Both the position numbers and the translations under genes were made by a program. From the NCBI GenBank assembly GCA_000403255.2, contig KE159591.1, forward strand, positions 363,331-427,330: a stretch of 64,000 bases of DNA, written 5' to 3'. Positions 1 through 9,214 of this stretch are shown one piece after another. The DNA is from Lachnospiraceae bacterium 3-1. Its GTDB lineage: Bacteria; Bacillota; Clostridia; Lachnospirales; Lachnospiraceae. Under the pieces are notes generated by a model that saw only the letters and a program-made list of their open reading frames with translations, ran no database searches and was not told the DNA's origin. Position 1 is the first letter of the stretch, and each line of letters starts with the position of its first letter.

Positions 1-801
1 GCGCCTATGAGCGGTATCCTGATCGCATTTCAGGATTATAATCCCTTTAAAGGGGTCTTTGGCAGCGAGTGGGTAGGGCTAAAGCATTTCACAAGGTTTT
101 TGTCTTCGCCTGATTTTATGGGTTATTTGGCAAATACATTAAAGCTGAGTGTATACAGCCTGTTGTGGGGATTCCCAGTTCCGATTATTTTGGCTCTTTT
201 GCTGAACAGGATCCAGAGCACGGGTATTAAGAAAAAAATACAGCTGATACTTTATCTGCCGAACTTTGTATCGGTCATCGTACTTTGTGGTATCGTGCGT
301 ATCTTCCTCTCTGTGACCGGCCCGGTAAACCTTTTGTTGGGAAGTGACATCAACTTTATGACAATGCCGGAGGCATTCCGCTCTATCTATATTATCAGCG
401 GTATCTGGCAAGGGGCAGGGTGGGCTTCTATTATGTACACCACTTCTTTATCCAATGCCAGCCAAGAGCTGAGGGAAGCCGCAGTCATGGACGGAGCAAA
501 TATCCTGCAGCAAATCCGGGTAGTAGAGTGGCCTGCAATCAAGGATATGGTAGTGCTCCAGTTTATCCTGCAGGCAGGCAATATCATGAGTATCGGATTT
601 GAGAAGGCATATGCGCTACAGACAGACCTGAACCTTCCGTCTTCTGAAATCATTGCTACCTATGTATACCGAAAGGGCTTGATTGATGGGGATTACAGCT
701 TTTCAACGGCGGTGGGCCTTTTCAATACGGTGATTAACGTGATTCTCCTGCTTGTTGTGAATAAGATTGTAGCAAAGATGAATGACGGACAGGGATTATA
801 A
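1..801 (+). CDS. Sugar ABC transporter permease, LplB type (5' end outside window)
   Basis: Integral-membrane subunit of a binding-protein-dependent carbohydrate importer. The reading frame is open back to base 1, and the first ATG in the window (base 7) lies inside the family's usual N-terminal region, so the gene starts upstream. Hydrophobic segments are visible throughout, and the permease EAA loop (EAAVMDGANILQQIRVVEWP) sits about 100 residues before the C-terminus, as expected for the contact with the ATPase. It is followed after 15 bp by a second permease and then a binding lipoprotein. No ATPase gene is in the cluster, so a shared MsmX-like ATPase elsewhere is likely (inference). The GH32 gene downstream suggests a fructoside or sucrose substrate. 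Confidence 0.9.
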   Translation, partial: APMSGILIAFQDYNPFKGVFGSEWVGLKHFTRFLSSPDFMGYLANTLKLSVYSLLWGFPVPIILALLLNRIQSTGIKKKIQLILYLPNFVSVIVLCGIVRIFLSVTGPVNLLLGSDINFMTMPEAFRSIYIISGIWQGAGWASIMYTTSLSNASQELREAAVMDGANILQQIRVVEWPAIKDMVVLQFILQAGNIMSIGFEKAYALQTDLNLPSSEIIATYVYRKGLIDGDYSFSTAVGLFNTVINVILLLVVNKIVAKMNDGQGL

Positions 802-816
802 GGAGGTGCATACGGG

Positions 817-1716
817 ATGAAGAAGAAAAGCGTATTTTCAAGATATTCAACGCAGGATAAGCTCCTGCTGATAATTGGGTATGTGCTGCTTGGGTTATTT
901 GTAATTGCAATTGTCGTACCGCTAATCTACATTGTCGTGGCGTCCTTCATGGATCCTATTACGCTGCAGAACAAAGGGATTACATTTGATTTTAACAAAT
1001 GGACGACGACAGCTTATGAACGTGTTATGACAAATGCCCAGATTTGGATTGGATTTAAAAATGCGATTATCTATTCTATATTGTTTACCGTCGTGTCCGT
1101 AGCAGTTACCTTGCTGGCGGCTTATCCGTTGTCTAGGGCAGATTTTAAGGGAAAAGGATTTTTCAATATTATCTTCATGATTACGATGTTCTTTGGCGGC
1201 GGCCTGATTCCTACATATTTGGTCGTAAGTAACTTGGGGCTTGTGGATAGTATGTGGGCGGTAATACTTCCCGGGGCGTTCAGTGTCTGGAATATGACGA
1301 TTGCAAGGACGTATTACAGGGGAATTCCCCAGGAGCTTCGTGAGGCGGCAGATGTAGACGGCGCAAGCGAGCTGACATTCTTTTTTAAGATTCTGCTTCC
1401 GGTATGTACGCCTGTGATTGCAGTGCTTACCTTATGGCAGTTCGTTGGCATGTGGAACAGCTACTTTGACGCAATGATTTACTTGAATGATTCTGCAAGG
1501 CAGCCGCTGCAGCTTGTGCTCCGTTCTATCCTGATTCAGAACCAGCCGGAATCCGGCATGATTGCAGATATGCAGAGTACGGCGGCACGTGCGCAGTTAG
1601 CAGAACTCCTGAAATATGCAACCATTATTATCTCCAGTTTACCGCTTCTGATTATGTATCCGTTCTTCCAAAAATATTTTGACAGCGGTATCATGGCTGG
1701 CGCCGTAAAAGGCTAA
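817..1716 (+). CDS. Sugar ABC transporter permease, LplC type
   Basis: Second membrane subunit of the same importer, 299 residues. A first membrane segment lies at about residues 17-42, and further hydrophobic segments follow. The EAA loop reads EAADVDGASELTFFFKILLP and is well conserved. An AGGAGG-like site (aaggaggtgc) precedes the ATG. LplB/LplC pairs belong to the carbohydrate uptake CUT1 group. The gene is co-directional and tightly spaced with its neighbours, so one operon is likely. Substrate is not determined by the permease itself. Confidence 0.92.
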   Translation: MKKKSVFSRYSTQDKLLLIIGYVLLGLFVIAIVVPLIYIVVASFMDPITLQNKGITFDFNKWTTTAYERVMTNAQIWIGFKNAIIYSILFTVVSVAVTLLAAYPLSRADFKGKGFFNIIFMITMFFGGGLIPTYLVVSNLGLVDSMWAVILPGAFSVWNMTIARTYYRGIPQELREAADVDGASELTFFFKILLPVCTPVIAVLTLWQFVGMWNSYFDAMIYLNDSARQPLQLVLRSILIQNQPESGMIADMQSTAARAQLAELLKYATIIISSLPLLIMYPFFQKYFDSGIMAGAVKG

Positions 1717-1742
1717 GCAGGAACGTAAGAAGGAGGCACAGT

Positions 1743-3419
1743 ATGAGATTTAGATATGGAAAGCGAATCATAGCGGCGGCATTAGTGGCCTGTATGGCAG
1801 GTTCCCTTGCCGGCTGCGGTGGAAAGAAGGAAATCAATGACGGCACATTCCGTCCGGTAGACGAGGCGGAGCTTCAGTTCCCGCTGAAGGAGAAAAAAAC
1901 GCTGACTGGCATGATTAGTTATCCTGCCAATACAGAGTCTGACCCGAATAACAGGACAATCTTTAAGCGGCTTGAGGAACAGACAAATGTTGAGATTGAC
2001 TGGACGGCTATTCAGGCGGACCAATGGGCGGATAAGATCTCCCTGAACATGTCTGACCCGAATAAATTGACGGATTTTATTTTTACTGCTGGATTTACAG
2101 ACAGTAATCTGCTAAGATATGGTGAGTACGGCGCAATCATCCCGCTGGAGGAGTATATTGACGCCTATATGCCGAACTTGAAAGCTATTTTTGACAAATA
2201 TCCAGAATACCGGGTTATGAGTACGGATGTAAATGGGCATATTTGGTCGCTGCCCTGGATTGAACAGCTTGGTTCTGGAAAAAAGGCAATCCAGACGATT
2301 GATAACATGAGCTTTATCAACAAGAAGTGGCTGGATTTCCTGAATCTGGAAATACCGGAAACGGTTGATGAATTTGAAGAAGTTCTGATTCAGTTCCGGG
2401 ACCATGCATCTGAGCTTCAGGAAGAGTTTGGGATTGACGGGAGCATTATCCCAATGTCCTGTATTGTAAACGACGGCGGCCAAGATCCTGCAATCCTGAT
2501 AAATGGCTTTGGGGAAGGGTATGGCGATGCAGATAAGGGCAGGCATATTGCAGTTACTGACGACCAGAAGGTAATCTGCAGCGCAACGCAGGAAGGGTAT
2601 AAGGCAGGAATTGAGTGGCTGAATAAGCTGTACGAGGAGAAGCTGATTGACCCGGAAGCATTTACGCAGGAGTGGTCTACCTATGTATCCAAGGGGAAAT
2701 CCGGACGTTACGGGGTCTGCTTTAGCTGGGATGTAGGGAATATTGACAACTTAAAAGACTGGGTTCCCCTTCCAGTACTGACGGCAGATACAAGGAACCT
2801 GACCCCGCAGAACGGTTCTTATACCAGCGGATATGACCGCGGGCGCTGCGTCGTTACTTCAGTCGCTGAGAACCCGGCGCTGGTATGCGCATGGCTTGAC
2901 CAGATGTACGCGCCGATGCAGTCCCCTCAGAATAACTGGGGAACCTATGGGGAAGATGATGATTTTGATATCTTTGAGATGGGCAAGAATGACAAGGGTG
3001 AGGATATGCTAAAGCATGCGCCTTTGGGAGATGCTTCCCCAGTAGAAGTAAGGGAGGCAGAAGCGGTAGGCGGCCCCCTTGCTGTGCTGGATGAATATTA
3101 TGGCGTATATGTAACTTGCCCAGATGATGCGCAGTACCGCCTTGACTGGATAGAAGAATACTATACGCCGGATATGCACACCGAAAATGTATATCCCAAT
3201 ATTTTCATGAGCCGTGATGATACGGAGAAGCTTTCGAACCTGCAGGCAGATATTTCAAAAGCCATCAATGCGAAGAAAGCAGACTGGATTATGAATGGGT
3301 TTACAGATGCAGATTGGGAAGATTATCTGGAGGATCTAGAGGCATATGGCTTAAGTGAATATCTGGAACTGTTCCAAGTCTATCTGGATAAGTACAACGC
3401 AGAAACGGCGGAAAATTAA
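1743..3419 (+). CDS. Extracellular solute-binding lipoprotein of the sugar ABC importer
   Basis: 558-residue substrate-capture subunit anchored outside the membrane. The N-terminus is a lipoprotein signal peptide with a basic start (MRFRYGKR), a hydrophobic core and a lipobox ending LAGC. The length fits the LplA-like family of large binding proteins paired with LplB/LplC permeases rather than the roughly 420-residue MalE type. Residues after the lipobox (FRPVDEAELQFPLKEKKTL) resemble the usual opening strand of this family. It lies directly downstream of both permeases, with a good ribosome site (aaggaggca). A hairpin follows the stop and then the GH32 gene. Ligand is inferred only from that neighbour: sucrose, kestose or another beta-fructoside. 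Confidence 0.9.
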   Translation: MRFRYGKRIIAAALVACMAGSLAGCGGKKEINDGTFRPVDEAELQFPLKEKKTLTGMISYPANTESDPNNRTIFKRLEEQTNVEIDWTAIQADQWADKISLNMSDPNKLTDFIFTAGFTDSNLLRYGEYGAIIPLEEYIDAYMPNLKAIFDKYPEYRVMSTDVNGHIWSLPWIEQLGSGKKAIQTIDNMSFINKKWLDFLNLEIPETVDEFEEVLIQFRDHASELQEEFGIDGSIIPMSCIVNDGGQDPAILINGFGEGYGDADKGRHIAVTDDQKVICSATQEGYKAGIEWLNKLYEEKLIDPEAFTQEWSTYVSKGKSGRYGVCFSWDVGNIDNLKDWVPLPVLTADTRNLTPQNGSYTSGYDRGRCVVTSVAENPALVCAWLDQMYAPMQSPQNNWGTYGEDDDFDIFEMGKNDKGEDMLKHAPLGDASPVEVREAEAVGGPLAVLDEYYGVYVTCPDDAQYRLDWIEEYYTPDMHTENVYPNIFMSRDDTEKLSNLQADISKAINAKKADWIMNGFTDADWEDYLEDLEAYGLSEYLELFQVYLDKYNAETAEN

Positions 3420-3438
3420 ACGGTTCAGTAACATGCCA

Positions 3439-3474
3439 GGCCGTATTTTCAGTAATATGGATGAAAATACGGCC
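3439..3474 (+). terminator. Hairpin between binding protein and GH32 gene
   Basis: A 12-bp stem (ggccgtattttc / gaaaatacggcc) with an 11-14 base loop starts about 20 bp after the importer stop codon. The following tract (tgtgtatatttatttt) is only partly T-rich, so it may attenuate transcription into the GH32 gene or stabilise the upstream mRNA rather than end it completely. Confidence 0.55.
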
Positions 3475-3509
3475 TGTGTATATTTATTTTGGAAAGGAAG
3501 ATATGAATT

Positions 3510-5000
3510 ATGACAAGTCAGACATTACGTGAAGCGCGAAAATACGAAGAGGCTTTCGGAAAATTAATAAAAGAAGATGAACGTCCGGATTTCCATCTAT
3601 CTCCACGTACAGGTTGGATGAATGACCCAAATGGGTTTTCCTATTATAAAGGGCAGTACCATATGTTTTATCAGTATTATCCCTACGAATCCAAATGGGG
3701 GCCGATGCATTGGGGCCATGCGGTGAGCGATGATTTGCTGCACTGGGAATACCGCCCGGCGGCATTGGCGCCAGACGAGGCTTATGACAGGGACGGATGC
3801 TTTTCCGGGAGCGCCGTAGAACTTCCGGATGGAAGGCATCTGCTGATGTATACAGGCGTGGTGAAGGAGCATCTGGGAAATGACGATTATCAGGAAGTGC
3901 AGACACAGTGCGTTGCGGTAGGCGATGGGACAGATTATGAAAAATATGGGCAGAACCCTGTGCTGGATGAAAAAGATTTGCCAGAAGGCGCAAGCAGAGT
4001 TGACTTCCGCGACCCGAAAATGTGGAAAAAATCAGACGGAACTTATGCCTGTGTGGTAGGGAACCGTCCTGCGGATGGAAGCGGGCAGATCCTTTTGTAT
4101 ACCAGCGCAGATGGCTTTCACTGGGAGTTCCAGAGTGTCTTAGCGTCCAACAACAACCGGTTCGGGAAGATGTGGGAATGTCCAGATATCTTTGAATTGG
4201 ATGGAACATGGGCGCTGCTTACCAGCCCGCAGGATATGCTCCCGGAAGGGTTTGAATACCATAATGGAAATGGGACGCTCTGCCTGCTGGGCGATTTTGA
4301 TGAAGAAGCGGGCGCCTTTCATGAAACACATAATCAGTCCATTGACTATGGCATTGATTTTTACGCGCCTCAGACCGTGCTGACGCCGGATGGGCGGAGG
4401 GTCATGATTGGATGGATGCAGAACTGGGATTCCTGCAGTATCCGTTCACCGGAAGCGCCGTGGCTTGGGCAGATGAGCCTGCCAAGGGAATTGTCCATCA
4501 AGGACGGAAGGCTCTATCAGAAGCCAATCCGGGAATTGGATAAGATGCGGCGCAATAAAGTGGCTTATATGGGCGTGGAAGTTTCAGGCATTGTTAAGCT
4601 TGACGGAATCAAAGGGAGAAGAGTTGATATGGAGCTTACGCTCCGGCCCGGCGATACGCAAAACCTATACCATAAGTTTGCTGTCCGGTTTGCCCAGAAT
4701 GACAAATATTATACTGCTTTGAGTTTCCGTCCCAAGGAGTCTATCCTGAAGGTAGACAGGAAGTTTTCCGGTTCCAGAAGGGCAATCATCCACCAGCGCC
4801 GCAGCCTGGTAAATTCTGTGGATGGGGAACTGAAGCTGAGGATGATCTTAGACCGCTATAGCGTGGAAATTTTTGTAAATGACGGTGAACAGGTGATGAC
4901 AGCGACTATGTACACGGAGCAGGAGGCAGAGGGCATTTCGTTTTTTGCAGATGGGATTGTGAATATTGATGTAGTAAAATACGATTTGGCAATAGATTAG
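3510..5000 (+). CDS. GH32 sucrose-6-phosphate hydrolase / beta-fructosidase
   Basis: Hydrolyses terminal beta-fructofuranosyl bonds (sucrose, sucrose-6-phosphate or short fructans). There is no signal peptide, so it acts in the cytoplasm on imported sugar. The three GH32 catalytic blocks are intact: WMNDPNG near residue 37 (Asp nucleophile), FRDP near 169 (transition-state Asp) and WECPD near 224 (Glu acid/base). The C-terminal third is the usual beta-sandwich. The 496-residue length is normal. An ATG at 3503 lies closer to the Shine-Dalgarno site but opens a frame that stops after nine codons, so I take 3510. Because the neighbouring transporter is an ABC system and not a PTS, the natural substrate is probably unphosphorylated fructoside (inference). 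Confidence 0.93.
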   Translation: MTSQTLREARKYEEAFGKLIKEDERPDFHLSPRTGWMNDPNGFSYYKGQYHMFYQYYPYESKWGPMHWGHAVSDDLLHWEYRPAALAPDEAYDRDGCFSGSAVELPDGRHLLMYTGVVKEHLGNDDYQEVQTQCVAVGDGTDYEKYGQNPVLDEKDLPEGASRVDFRDPKMWKKSDGTYACVVGNRPADGSGQILLYTSADGFHWEFQSVLASNNNRFGKMWECPDIFELDGTWALLTSPQDMLPEGFEYHNGNGTLCLLGDFDEEAGAFHETHNQSIDYGIDFYAPQTVLTPDGRRVMIGWMQNWDSCSIRSPEAPWLGQMSLPRELSIKDGRLYQKPIRELDKMRRNKVAYMGVEVSGIVKLDGIKGRRVDMELTLRPGDTQNLYHKFAVRFAQNDKYYTALSFRPKESILKVDRKFSGSRRAIIHQRRSLVNSVDGELKLRMILDRYSVEIFVNDGEQVMTATMYTEQEAEGISFFADGIVNIDVVKYDLAID

Positions 5001-5014
5001 CAGGATGTGTTTTT

Positions 5015-5806
5015 ATGAAAGCTTTCTTATTTGTTACAAAAATACGGATACAGTCGGCTCTGGCTTACCGGTTCAATGTTATCTCCACCATACTAATCCA
5101 GTGTTTGCTCATGTTTGCTATGGCATGTTTTTGGAATGCTGCTTATGGCGGGACGGAATCTGTGTCGGGAGTCAGGGAGCAGGACATGCTCACCTATACC
5201 ATGATATCCGTCATTATGGGGAACCTGCTGACCATGGGCGTGGAAGGGCGGATTGAGAGCAGCGTTAAGTCTGGCAGCGTGGCGCTTGATATGTTAAAGC
5301 CTGTGAATATCTATGGCATCTATCTGGCAGAGGATTTGGGTGATATGGCTGTCGCGCTTTTTCAGATTGCAGTTCCGCTGCTTATGATTGGCACTGCGAT
5401 GTTTGGATTCCCGGCGCCGGCATCTGCTGGCTGCTTTTTATTCTTTCTCGTAAGCTTTTCTATCGGTTATTTGATTAACTGGATATTAGCTGCGCTCTTA
5501 GGGATGTGCGCCTTCAAGGTAATCAGCATGGGGCCTGTAAGGAATGTGAAGGGGTTTATTATGAAGCTGCTCTCTGGCAGCGTCATCCCTCTTTGGTTCT
5601 TTCCGGAAAGATTCCGGACGGTTCTGGAGTTTTTGCCTTTTGTAAATATCTACCAGCTTCCTCTTGGGATTTACATTGGACAGTATACATTGGAGGAGAT
5701 GGTACGTCGCACAGCTCTTCAAATGTTCTGGTGTGCGGCACTGTGGCTGATATTTCAATCTGTGCAAAAAAAAGCTGCTGCGGCTGTCTTGATACAAGGA
5801 GGTTGA
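5015..5806 (+). CDS. ABC-2 type permease, first subunit
   Basis: 263 residues with about six hydrophobic segments, beginning with a short cytoplasmic N-terminus (MKAFLFVTKIRIQSALAYRF) that matches ABC-2 permeases of the group containing DUF990 (ABC2_membrane_6)-like proteins. Such proteins work as pairs with one ATPase as exporters; characterised relatives in Clostridia are annotated as viologen or drug exporters. The gene is 15 bp after the GH32 stop and 4 bp before the second permease. The cargo cannot be read from sequence. Confidence 0.82.
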   Translation: MKAFLFVTKIRIQSALAYRFNVISTILIQCLLMFAMACFWNAAYGGTESVSGVREQDMLTYTMISVIMGNLLTMGVEGRIESSVKSGSVALDMLKPVNIYGIYLAEDLGDMAVALFQIAVPLLMIGTAMFGFPAPASAGCFLFFLVSFSIGYLINWILAALLGMCAFKVISMGPVRNVKGFIMKLLSGSVIPLWFFPERFRTVLEFLPFVNIYQLPLGIYIGQYTLEEMVRRTALQMFWCAALWLIFQSVQKKAAAAVLIQGG

Positions 5807-5809
5807 TTT

Positions 5810-6622
5810 ATGATAAAAATAATCAAATATCATGTTTCGGTGGCGGCTGCGCTGATAAGGGAATCCATCCTGTCGCGGATGGAATATCCATTTATGCTGA
5901 TCGGGCACGTACTTGCCAACTGTATCCAATGGGTGGTAGGATTTGCGACTATCAAGTTCGTGGTGGATTCCTTCGGAAGCATAGGAGGATGGGGATATGA
6001 GAGCTTGGCATTTCTGTATGGAATGTCCGTCTTAAGCCACGGGCTTGCAGTGGTACTCTTCATCCAGACATGGTACATGGCGCACTGCGTAGTTGAGGGG
6101 GAATATGACATGTTTTTATTGCGGCCTATGGGAGTGCTTTTCCAGTTTTTGTTTGAGGATTTTAACTTAATCGGCATTACCGACATGATTCCCGGGCTGA
6201 TGGTATTCTTTTATGGCTGTTCGAAGGTACATATGACGGTAAGCTTCACGAATGTCTGTATGATTCTGTTTACCCTGATTGGGGGAACGCTGATTCGGGG
6301 CGCAGTCTGGATATTTTGCGGTTCGTTGTCTTTCTGGACGAAGAGTACGGCGAATTTTACCGACATGGTCGGGGCTCTCTTTGAGCGGGTGTCTATGTAC
6401 CCTCTTACAATATATCCGAAATGGGCGCAAATATTGTTTACCTTCTTCCTGCCTTTGGCATGGATTACCTTTTATCCCGTAAAGGGAATTTTGGGAATGG
6501 AGGGAAGCGTCATCCCGGCGCCTATGGCAGCTATCAGCCTGGCAGTGGGCGTGGTTATGTTTGCGCTAAGCTGCGGCCTATTCCGCATTGGGATGTACAG
6601 ATATGAAAGTGCAGGAAGCTAA
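5810..6622 (+). CDS. ABC-2 type permease, second subunit
   Basis: 270 residues, six predicted membrane segments, partner of the preceding permease. It starts 4 bp after the first subunit and has an AGGAGG site (caaggaggttgattt), so the two are translated together. Bases 6051-6321 of this gene were copied to 7713-7982, behind the ATPase gene. This copy is the complete parent: it continues in frame on both sides of the duplicated stretch and ends in a normal hydrophobic C-terminus (GVVMFALSCGLFRIGMY). Confidence 0.82.
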   Translation: MIKIIKYHVSVAAALIRESILSRMEYPFMLIGHVLANCIQWVVGFATIKFVVDSFGSIGGWGYESLAFLYGMSVLSHGLAVVLFIQTWYMAHCVVEGEYDMFLLRPMGVLFQFLFEDFNLIGITDMIPGLMVFFYGCSKVHMTVSFTNVCMILFTLIGGTLIRGAVWIFCGSLSFWTKSTANFTDMVGALFERVSMYPLTIYPKWAQILFTFFLPLAWITFYPVKGILGMEGSVIPAPMAAISLAVGVVMFALSCGLFRIGMYRYESAGS

Positions 6623-6732
6623 TGCTGCCATAATCACTCTGGGATAAACCATGGTTGCCGATGCCACATTGCTTTGCTCCAGGCGGCATAAGATGGCGCT
6701 ATAATATTTTGTAGAAAACAGGAGGATATTCC

Positions 6733-7758
6733 ATGGACATTATCAAAGTCAGCCATTTAGTGAAAGAATATAAAAAAATAAAAAAAGAGATGGGGCTGAA
6801 AGGGGCGGTGAAAAATCTTTTCGTACAGGATGCGGAATATGTCAGGGCAGTGGATGATATCTCCTTTGAGATTGAAAAAGGGGATATTGTAGCCTATATC
6901 GGCCCCAATGGCGCTGGAAAGAGCACCACGGTGAAAATGCTCTCCGGCATTATGCGGCCTACCAGTGGTGAGATACTGATTAATGGTATTTCGCCGCAGA
7001 AGGAACGCAAGCGGGTGGTAAAGAATCTTGGCGTTGTATTTGGGCAGCGCAGCCAACTGAATTGGAATCTGCGCTTAGGTGAAACGTTTGAACTGCTGAA
7101 GCGTATTTATCAAATTGATGGTGCGCTCTATGAAAAGAACATAAAGATGTTAGATGAAATTTTCCAGTTCCGTGATTTCATAGATACCCCGGTGCGCCAG
7201 CTTTCCTTAGGGCAGCGGATGCGGGGCGATTTGGCTGCTGCTATGCTCCATTCCCCTGAAATTCTCTTTCTTGACGAGCCCACCATAGGCCTTGACGTGG
7301 AAGCAAAATATTCCGTCCGGAAATTTATTAAGGAAATCAATGCACGCAGTAAGACGACAATCATTCTTACAACTCATGATTTGGGTGATGTCCAAGAACT
7401 TTGCAGGCGGCTTATCATTATCAATGATGGAAAGATTATAGAGGACGGCTCGCTGGATGAGCTGGTGGACAGGATTGCCCCATACCGGCAACTAGTGATT
7501 GATTTTTACCATCCCATTACTGTTGCGCATCCAAAGGCAGAGTTGGTTTCTGTGGAGGAAGCCAGGGCCGTCTATAAATTTAGGAAGGACGAAATCACGG
7601 CTGCCCAGTTGATTGAGGATATTTCCCATACTGCGCCTATCAAAGAAGTGGGGCTTCGGGAGGCGAAGATTGATGACATTATAAGGACGGCCTACCGGGG
7701 CAGCGCTCAAGATGGTACTCTTCATACAGACATGGTACATGGCGCACTGCGTAATTGA
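6733..7758 (+). CDS. ABC transporter ATPase of the ABC-2 exporter, with rewritten C-terminus
   Basis: Energy-coupling subunit for the two permeases upstream. It has a Walker A (GPNGAGKST, about residue 57), an LSLGQRMRGDLAAAML signature and Walker B (EILFLDEPTIGLD) followed by the H-loop (TTHDLGD). A C-terminal extension of about 80 residues follows, as in drug/viologen-type ATPases. The last 15 or so residues (GTLHTDMVHGALRN) are not native: from base 7713 the DNA is a near copy of permease DNA at 6051 read in another frame, so the original stop region has been replaced. The catalytic core is untouched and the protein is probably active. A TATAAT at 6700-6705 could serve an own promoter, but I see no good -35. 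Confidence 0.88.
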   Translation: MDIIKVSHLVKEYKKIKKEMGLKGAVKNLFVQDAEYVRAVDDISFEIEKGDIVAYIGPNGAGKSTTVKMLSGIMRPTSGEILINGISPQKERKRVVKNLGVVFGQRSQLNWNLRLGETFELLKRIYQIDGALYEKNIKMLDEIFQFRDFIDTPVRQLSLGQRMRGDLAAAMLHSPEILFLDEPTIGLDVEAKYSVRKFIKEINARSKTTIILTTHDLGDVQELCRRLIIINDGKIIEDGSLDELVDRIAPYRQLVIDFYHPITVAHPKAELVSVEEARAVYKFRKDEITAAQLIEDISHTAPIKEVGLREAKIDDIIRTAYRGSAQDGTLHTDMVHGALRN

Positions 7759-7982
7759 GGGTAATATGACATATTTTTATTGCGGCCTATGGGAGTGCTT
7801 TTCCAGTTTTTGTTTGAGGATTTTAACTTAATCGGCATTACCGACATAATTCCCGGGCTGATGGTATTCTTTTATGGCTGTTCAAAGGTACATATAACGG
7901 TAAGCTTCACGAATGTCTGTATGATTCTGTTTACCTTGATTGGGGGAACGCTGATTGGAGATGCAATCTGGATATTTCGTTT
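7713..7982 (+). repeat. Partial duplication of the ABC-2 permease gene (parent 6051-6321)
   Basis: The stretch starting tggtactcttcat at 7713 follows the permease sequence starting at 6051 almost base for base, with scattered substitutions and one missing base near 7763. It runs to about 7982, becoming more divergent in the last 25 bp. Both copies are in direct orientation about 1.66 kb apart. The left border falls inside the ATPase gene and the right border in non-coding DNA. This is a tandem-type partial duplication old enough to have diverged by several percent by eye. Confidence 0.9.
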
Positions 7983-8028
7983 TCCGGTAAATACAGGTAT
8001 CCTGACAAGTTCAGTCTATTGGCTATAG
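7780..8028 (+). pseudogene. Fragment of ABC-2 permease (second subunit)
   Basis: An open frame of 82 codons starting at MRPMGVLFQFLFEDFNLIGI corresponds to about residues 104-165 of the intact permease at 5810-6622, then runs into unrelated sequence. It lacks most membrane segments and cannot form a transporter subunit. It is the coding shadow of the duplicated DNA and probably not translated. Confidence 0.85.
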
Positions 8029-8053
8029 CTGTTACGTTATAGCCTTCAGGGAG

Positions 8054-8173
8054 CTATTCTGCCAGTGTCAGATGATTAAGTCCATCAAGGTCTGAAACTT
8101 TGGTGAAATGTATATTCCATAAGGCTAATTTAATTTCCGAAGTAAGGCTAAGTTTTTCAATATATTGCTCCAT
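8054..8173 (-). CDS. Small ORF, 39 residues, unknown
   Basis: A short frame reading MEQYIEKLSLTSEIKLALWN and ending NHLTLAE. A purine-rich site (cgaagggagcagg) precedes the ATG, and a -10-like TATACT lies at 8218-8213 on the same strand, about 40 bp upstream. The predicted peptide is amphipathic with no signal sequence. I recognise no family. It lies between the permease fragment and the intron remnant, so it may be a genuine small gene or the stump of a larger one. Confidence 0.3.
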   Translation of the reverse strand: MEQYIEKLSLTSEIKLALWNIHFTKVSDLDGLNHLTLAE

Positions 8174-8277
8174 GTCCTGCTCCCTTCGTATTTATTAAAT
8201 TACATTTGTTACAGTATAGCGCTTTTTCCTTACAGCATAAAGAAATGCAGCTAGAATAATTTGAAATAACACATAAG

Positions 8278-9175
8278 ATCGGATAGGAGAGATTTTAACC
8301 TCCCCTCCACACCACGTAGCGTACCGTTCGGTACTACGCAGTTCGATAGTCTACCCGGACTTTCAGATAGTGGGCTGACATAGATGGACATCCAAGTCTG
8401 TCCACTTCATGCAGTCGTCGGCGTATCGTACGAATTTATGCCCTTTCCGTTCCAGTTCCCTGTCCACCACTGTTGGTACTCCTAATTTCCTGAATTTCCC
8501 TTTCTCCTCCTTGGGTGTCTCTACCCTGCGGACTGGGTTCGGTTTGTATTTTCCGCCCCGTATCTGCTCGACCAGTTCGGTTTGGTGTTCTTTCAGGTAA
8601 GGCAGAAGTTCATCCACCTGCATCCCATCTATTCCTCCAGCCCCTTTATTCGCCTTTACTTTCTTATAAGCGGTATTCAGATTGTCGCTCTAAGGATTGT
8701 GTCGAGCAAGCTGTCCGCCCAAAAATCCGTGTTGGCGCCATTGTCCCCGGTCATCCATTCATGGGCGTACACTCCTGTTCCCCTTCCCTGTTCCGCAGGT
8801 ACCTCTCGCTGGTAGTCTTCTATATGAAGTTGTCTGTACTTAATTCCATGTTTGGTTTCCATCTGGGATTCGCACCTCCTATTGTTCCCCCTTCCCCCAT
8901 GTCTTATGCCACAGGGTATTGTAATATAGTTTCTTCTGACTTCTCACGATAAACCTTTTTCAACCGTGACCGTGAATGTTTTATCACCTCTCCACGTCCG
9001 TGAGACCTCCTCGGGTACTCACACGTTCTTTCACACTTATACCTGCCCCCGTCTACGGCTGGCGTTCCGTGCAGTTATTGGACTTTAGTTTGTTAAGCAA
9101 CCTCATTCACGCTTCACAGTCTATCTGGACAACTTTTACAGGCCAGTGCTTTGCCTCCGACTTCCTTCAAATTAT
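8278..9175 (-). mobile_element. Decayed group II intron
   Basis: Read on the minus strand, 9175 to about 8870 has the look of bacterial group II intron RNA domains I-IV (for example gtgagtacccgaggaggtct and ggtttatcgtgagaagtcag). A broken reverse transcriptase frame follows, and then an intron 3' region with short hairpins (gtaccgaacggtac and ggggaggttaaaatctctcc) ending near 8278. The maturase is both frameshifted and internally deleted, so the intron is immobile on its own. It sits immediately 3' of the chemoreceptor gene in the same orientation. Exact intron ends are approximate. Confidence 0.75.
8363..8862 (-). pseudogene. Group II intron reverse transcriptase/maturase remnant
   Basis: The N-terminal frame (METKHGIKYRQLHIEDYQRE) breaks near 8690 with a frameshift. 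The next frame carries the RT opening motif (AYKKVKANKGAGGIDGM) and GKYKPNPVRRVETPKEEKGK...LGVPTVVDR. It then jumps directly to ELERKGHKFVRYADDC, i.e. the YADD active-site block, skipping the residues that normally lie between these motifs. After YADDC the frame leaves the family and stops. A large in-frame deletion plus at least one frameshift make this a clear pseudogene. Confidence 0.85.
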
Positions 9176-9214
9176 AATAATTTATATTATAGCATTTTCC
9201 ATCAGATGCAAAAA

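Noticed and set aside
3508..4209. 233-codon minus-strand ORF
   Set aside because: Antisense to the GH32 gene whose catalytic motifs are intact; composition is that of a shadow frame.
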